This document shows positions 59,228 through 64,000 of a DNA stretch of 64,000 nt, one piece after another. The stretch is from Trogon surrucura (taxonomy: Eukaryota; Chordata; Aves; Trogoniformes; Trogonidae): NCBI GenBank assembly GCA_020746105.1, contig CM036618.1, positions 1,302,001 through 1,366,000 of the forward strand. The letters are read 5' to 3'. A model generated the notes under the pieces. That model made no database searches. It worked only from the letters and a program-made list of their open reading frames with translations, and was not told where the DNA came from. The translations under genes were made by a program, and so were the position numbers. Every line of letters begins with the position of its first letter. Positions within the stretch are counted from its first letter, which is position 1.

Positions 59228-59309
59228 CTGGACAGCGTGACGGCAAACTGGAACATGTTGAGGAGGGCACAGAAAATCACCAGTTTCACCAGGTGAAGTG
59301 GCCGACTGT
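59228..59309 (-). CDS. Candidate transmembrane exon of an unrecognised gene
   Basis: Minus strand, 82 nt: a strong acceptor (ccttgcttttgcag) and donor GTCCAG|GTGTCT. It encodes SRPLHLVK followed by the hydrophobic LVIFCALLNMFQFAVTLS, about 20 residues, the length of one membrane helix with basic residues before it. Its end phase joins exactly to the candidate exon at 58,269-58,451 by completing a serine codon. A loose resemblance to the third helix of four-span proteins of the TMEM54/KRTCAP3 type crossed my mind, but the following exon lacks their hallmark residues, so I give no name. No upstream exon carrying a start was found. Confidence 0.3.
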
Positions 59310-61433
59310 CTGCAAAAGCAAGGACTGGTGTCATCCCCGGCTCACAGCTGGTGAGGCAGGAACAAGGGCAGCAGGGAGGTCCCCATTTCTGTTCCCAGTG
59401 CTGCCATCGATCGTCTGCACCACTCTAGAAGAGATGGAGAGCATCCACCTCCCCCTCCACTGACCACAACCCGGCTCTGAGGGCCTCATAAATGGAAAGC
59501 ATCAATATTTGATGGCTCCCGTCAGCTGCTTTTCTCTCAAGGTGAAGGAAAACAGACCCTTGTGTCTGCTCTGCCTGCATCTGCAGAGTATCGAGACATC
59601 ACCAGGTCCCTGCATGCCAGACGTGGTCCCCTTCCCACAAAAAGCACCACCCCAACCTATACAGAGCTGTGGTCAACCCCCTTCATCCAGGTTGGATGCT
59701 CAAGGGGGTTCTGATGGCATGCGAGATCACAGCAAACCTCTCCTCTCTGCCCCATGGGCATGGGGCACGAGGCAAGAGCTGTCGTGTCCTGTGATGGTGA
59801 CAATCCGAGGAGATGGTTCGAGGAAAATCCTCCGGTATCTGCCTCCAATGGCAAATAGTTTTGCCTAAATTGGGCATGGGGCTCGGTTTCAGGAGGAAGC
59901 CAAGCGCGCCGCCGCGTCATGATGCCATTTTGGCAGAAACGCGGGCTTTTTTGTGCATTAGGTTGTTCCCCTTAAAATAGCTGTTTGGAGTTTATTCTTC
60001 AGATCCCTTTTCATCAAAACAAAGAAAGAAAGAAGAAAGGGAGGGCAATTAGGCCAGAGTTAAAGTCTGCTGGTGCATCGCCAGCGTTATCAGCTTGTAT
60101 CAGGGGAGGGAAGCGGAGGGGCATCATCCTGGTGGGGATGCTCCTTCTGTCAGGCAAAACGTGACCTTCAGATGTGCTGTCTGAGCCCCAAAAGTTGTTC
60201 TGGAGGCACGTGGGGATGATGGAGCAAGAGGAAGATGCAATTTTTGGAGGAGGAGATGAAGGAACAGCCCTGGCAACTGATGGAGCTGGTGATGGAGTTA
60301 CCCGCAGCTGAGGAAGGGGTTCTCCAGCGTATGGGTCACAAAATCACCTGTTTTGGGCACAATTCCCCCCCATTTCAGGTCCAGGTTTGTTTTGGGGAGC
60401 TCGAGTGGAGAGGATGGAGTGAGGCCCAGAGGATGGCAAGACCTCTTGCAGCTTCAGTGGGTCAAGGCTGGAGATTAGCCAGGATATGGCATTTCCATGT
60501 TGATTTGCAAGATTTTCCACGAAGCTGAAACCTGCTCTGAGAAAGGTAATGATTAGGAAGTAAAACCTCTTCAAAGTGTCATGTCTCTACAGGACCCCTA
60601 AGCCAAAGAAATGGAGCACAAAGCTCTCACAGATGCTTTTATCACTTTGTCCCTTCCTGGTCAGCAGCCCCAAGTCCTCTCTCCCTGCCCAGGATGCAGC
60701 ACAGATGCTCACATGGATCCATGAGATGCACAGCCTGCAAGGAGAGGTACTTTATCTGCAAGGATGAACATAGAGGGAGATGAAATCTCCAGGCTCTGAA
60801 GGAAAGTGGCTTGTTTTCAAGAAAGCTGGTTCCCTGGTCCCCAAGACACCAAAACTCTCCTGAGAGAGACGGGCAACTCTCGTAGAGTCCAGGCGGAATC
60901 AAGATGCTTTGAGGCTGCGTCCCCAGCAGTGAGGAACCCGCAGCAGACTTCCTTGCTCGTGGGCAGGATGGTTGCTACCTGCTGGGAGCTGCCTTTGTGT
61001 GGTTGTTTGTTTAATTAGAGGGGAAAATACAAAATTACAGCCTAAGCGTTGTGGGCGTGCTAAGAAAGCGCGGATTAAAAAAACCAGTAATGAAATCCTC
61101 GGAGAGGGCGGGAGGGCGACTGGGCTGTGAATGCTGCTGGGGAAAGCGTTGTGCTATGGGTACTATCACCCTGTTATTCCTGAGCCAGGGTCTGGCTGTG
61201 CCCACTGACTCCATGCAACCCCACCCGCCTCCCAATGCTTTCCTAGGGCTGACTGTGACACCTCCAACAAGTCCCTCCAAGATGAGCTGTGGTCCTTTTT
61301 CCATCTGGAAAGCACCTTGGCAAAGCAACTTGATCAAGAGATGGAGACATGTCTGGTGGGACAGAGCCTGGCAGATGCCTCTCGTGCCTTGCTGGGCTCG
61401 TCCCCCAGAAGAGATTCATCTCTATCAAGATCT
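59310..61433. other. Unique sequence, no exon recognised
   Basis: I looked here for 5' exons of the candidate membrane-protein gene and found none with a clear start codon and donor. It contains an A/G-rich (gaaa)n-like stretch at about 60,018-60,050. Confidence 0.4.
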
Positions 61434-61910
61434 CGAGGTGTTGGAGCGAGTGCAGAAGAGGGTGACAAAGCTGGTGAAGGGCCTGGAGAATAGACCTTAC
61501 GAGGAGCGATTGAGGGAGCTGGGACTGTTCAGTTTGACAAAGAGGAGGCTGAGGGGGGACCTCATCATGCTCTACAGTTACCTGAAAGGACATTGTAGAG
61601 AGGTTGGTGCTGGTCTCTTCTCACAGGTCATTAGGGACAGAAGCAGGGGAATGGGTTCACGTTGCAACAGGGCAAGTTTAGGCTGGACATTAGGAAGAAA
61701 TTCTTCACGGAAAGAGTGGTCAGACACTGGAACAGACTGCCTGGGGAGGGAGTTGAGTCGCCATCCCTGGATGTGTTGAAGTGTCGCTGAGATGTGGTGT
61801 TGGGTGAGATGGTTTAGGTGTGAACTTGTAGTGTAGGGTTAATGGTTGGACTCGATGATCCCAAGGGTCTTTTCCAACCTGAGCTGTTCTATGATTCTAT
61901 GATTCTATGT
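61434..61910 (+). mobile_element. CR1 LINE 3' end, close relative of the copy at 8.06 kb
   Basis: It starts at 'cgaggtgttggagcgagtgc', carries the same ORF2 C-terminal remnant ([20 protein letters not shown]) and the same 3' UTR (gatgatcccaagggtctttt), and has three intact tail units. By eye it is about 94-95% identical to the 8,060-8,528 copy over the full 470 bp. A one-base deletion breaks the remnant frame at 'agaagcaggggaatggg'. Confidence 0.95.
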
Positions 61911-63972
61911 CCATCTGCACTGACTCTGCAAAGGGGGGGGACCCTTGGGGACTGGCTGGAAGCCCCAACACAGCCAAAAAGCATCTTGATCCATCGTTGC
62001 AGCCACATCCTGATTCTGGCTGATGCGCGACAACTACCCTGGTCCCCGCTGTGGTCCTCACTGCCGTCACAAGGCTGGGATGGAACCAAAGCCCGTCAGG
62101 GCTCATTAACACCGGTGCAGCCCATCCCCGTCCCCTCTGGGCTCCTTACAGCTGGTCTCTGAGGGGTTTGTAACCATGGGCACCAGGTAACAAGACCAGA
62201 GCCCTGGGAAGGCTAGAGCTCTGTAGGTGACAGCCTCAGGTCCCCCCCACCATCATTTCTGGGGAGTGTGACCCCGGGGCTGCGGGGTGCGTGCTGGTGC
62301 CTGTCGGGTTGGGTTGTGCACATCGCCTGGGGAAGTGGCGCTTTCGGGAACGCGCTGTTCTCTCCCTCCCCTCGCTTGTCAGAGTTTATTTTTGCTCGTC
62401 GGTGGAAATTGGATTTTCTCTGATTTCATTCCTCCGCTGTCATATCAGGCGCTTGTGGCTTTCATGCCTCTCTCTGCTCCCCGATGTTTTGCTGTTCCGG
62501 CTTCAAACAATTCTTGGTGCGACAGCCGAGAGCTCGGTCGTCTTTGTGTCTTTTTATTTCCCTGCTCTCGCTGCTGGGGCCGGTGCAGATGCTCTGAGAT
62601 CCTGCACCGGTTCACCGGTGTCTTTGCTCTGATCGCTTCCAGTGGTCCAGAAAATACGGCCTGCAACAGCAGTCAGGAGGAATGGGAATTGCTTTAATCG
62701 TAGAGAAGAGATGGTGCCGGGGACACCTGACAAATGCAAAAAAATGTGTCTGCAAGTAGGAAGGGACTGGGGGCCAGCGGAAAAGCCCACCCTCGAAAAG
62801 CAGTAAGGGAGGAAAAAGCTGAGGAAAATCTTTCTAGAAAGAAGAGCAAACTGCTGGTCTAGACCACCTGTGGAGGTTTTTCAAGAAGAGGTAAATAAGG
62901 ATGCATCAAGGAGTGCTCAGGACAAGCAGAAGTTTTTGCCTGGGATCACCAGATCCCTTAGACTCCTTGGAAGCAAAGTCCCAAACCCCATGGGCTGCTG
63001 ATGTGTTGAGCCCCAACAGCAGCTCACAAGCCAACAGAAAGTCATCCAAGTGTTGGCTGAGCCTTGTTCCCTGCACTCTGCTTGCTCAAGACCCTGTGAC
63101 ATCAGCTCTGGGCTTGGGCAGTTGCTCGAGTGACTCTTTGCAACCATCTCTTGGGCTATTCCCACCATCTCACACAGCCTGATGACCACCAGTGGTGTTG
63201 CAGAGGGCTATGCAGCCTCTTGAAGACCCAGCCTGATCTTCTCAGCATGATGTGTAGGTCCACTAACCCATTACACCAGCACCCAGCTGCTGAGTGACCT
63301 TGCAGATCCAGCCCTCATACAAGGGACTCTCCTCTCAGTTCCCCACTTCTCTGCTCTCCTCAACATCATCTCTGGGTTGCGTTTGTTTGAAGATTAACCC
63401 AGTCCACCCATCCCCGTGTCTGGTGCTCCTCCTAAATGTATTTCCTGGGAAAGTCCAGGCAAGTTGATTGGCAACTCCTTGGCATGGTAGCCTCCACACT
63501 CAGCTTCACACATCTCCACTGAAGCTGCTTGCCTTCCAACCCATCGCAAGTCCTTGGAGAGAAACAGGATGCAATAAGGCAAATTTGTCATGCCTTCATG
63601 AGCTGCCTTTTGGAGAATGCCCTTTGGGCAGAAAGAAAGTGTGAACAACCTCTTGTGACATTACAGGCTCAAGGCAGTCACCCAAACACAGGTGGCCATA
63701 TCCACCTGAGGTACTCATGAGACTGAAGATATCCCAAGACAGCCCAATGGACTGTCTAGGATGGCAAAAGATTCATGGGAAATCCACGGCTTTCTGGGCT
63801 GGCAGATGGGAGCTGAGGGCATCAGGAATGGCAATAGACACCTACCTGTGGGATCCGGATCATAACCTGGGGTCATCAAATAACTACATTTGGTCTGAAA
63901 ATGCTCCCTTGAGCTCCCCAGCTCCGGGTTCAAACACAGGCAGGTGGTTTTGAGAAAATACGACTGCCTTCT
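61911..63972. other. Intergenic, no gene recognised
   Basis: Unique sequence. The 62,290-62,640 part is richer in CpG and open in several plus frames, but no domain, start or splice context supports an exon. Confidence 0.4.
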
Positions 63973-64000
63973 TAGAATCATAGAATCACCATAGAACAGT
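63973..64000 (-). mobile_element. CR1 LINE end, cut by the right edge
   Basis: 'ttagaatcatagaatcacca' is the reverse-complement start of a CR1 tail. The body lies outside the window. Confidence 0.75.

Noticed and set aside
61051-61779. A 242-codon plus-strand open frame
   Set aside because: Its second half is the remnant of the CR1 ORF2 C-terminus. The frame is a fusion of unique sequence and repeat.

Overview
This is a bird nuclear genome segment. Most of the interspersed repeats are CR1 LINE 3' ends. They carry the typical avian tail (repeats of 'attctatg') and the usual 'ggttggaagggacc' core, and I count about thirty, in both orientations. The two genes I can name, OTOF and CIMIP2C, are head-to-head neighbours in human (2p23.3), and the same arrangement is seen here. 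I found no bacterial, plasmid, CRISPR, rRNA or tRNA features. About 99% of the window is intron, intergenic sequence or repeat.

Layout. Positions 1-7,624 hold the 5' end of otoferlin (OTOF) on the minus strand. Coding exon 1 is at 7,546-7,624 and exon 2 at 1,825-1,883; the rest of the gene lies off the left edge. The otoferlin start sits in a CpG-rich block that also contains a GC-rich tandem repeat. From about 7.9 to 21 kb there is CR1-rich intergenic or 5'-intronic sequence. Positions 21,192-26,366 hold the last three coding exons that I can place of CIMIP2C (FAM166C, C2orf70 homologue) on the plus strand, with a polyadenylation signal at 26,420. I could not find the exons for its N-terminal half.

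From 26.4 to 57 kb I see mostly non-coding sequence with CR1 copies, minisatellites, a (TCTCA)n microsatellite and a few AT-rich unique blocks that could be conserved regulatory elements. At 57.2-59.3 kb on the minus strand, three splice-bounded open segments with compatible phases could be the 3' end of an unrecognised membrane-protein gene. This is a hypothesis, not an established gene. A weaker membrane-like open segment lies at 30.1-30.4 kb. The remainder to 64 kb is intergenic, with a CR1 copy closely related to one 53 kb upstream.

How the genes relate: otoferlin is a hair-cell synaptic Ca2+ sensor and CIMIP2C is a structural protein inside ciliary doublet microtubules. They are neighbours by conserved synteny and I see no shared pathway. 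In human the next gene after CIMIP2C is CIB4; I could not recognise any CIB4 exon. I found no convincing novel biological system. The candidates most worth checking are the minus-strand membrane-protein exons, the CR1-abutting CIMIP2C exon, and the tandem repeat beside the otoferlin start.
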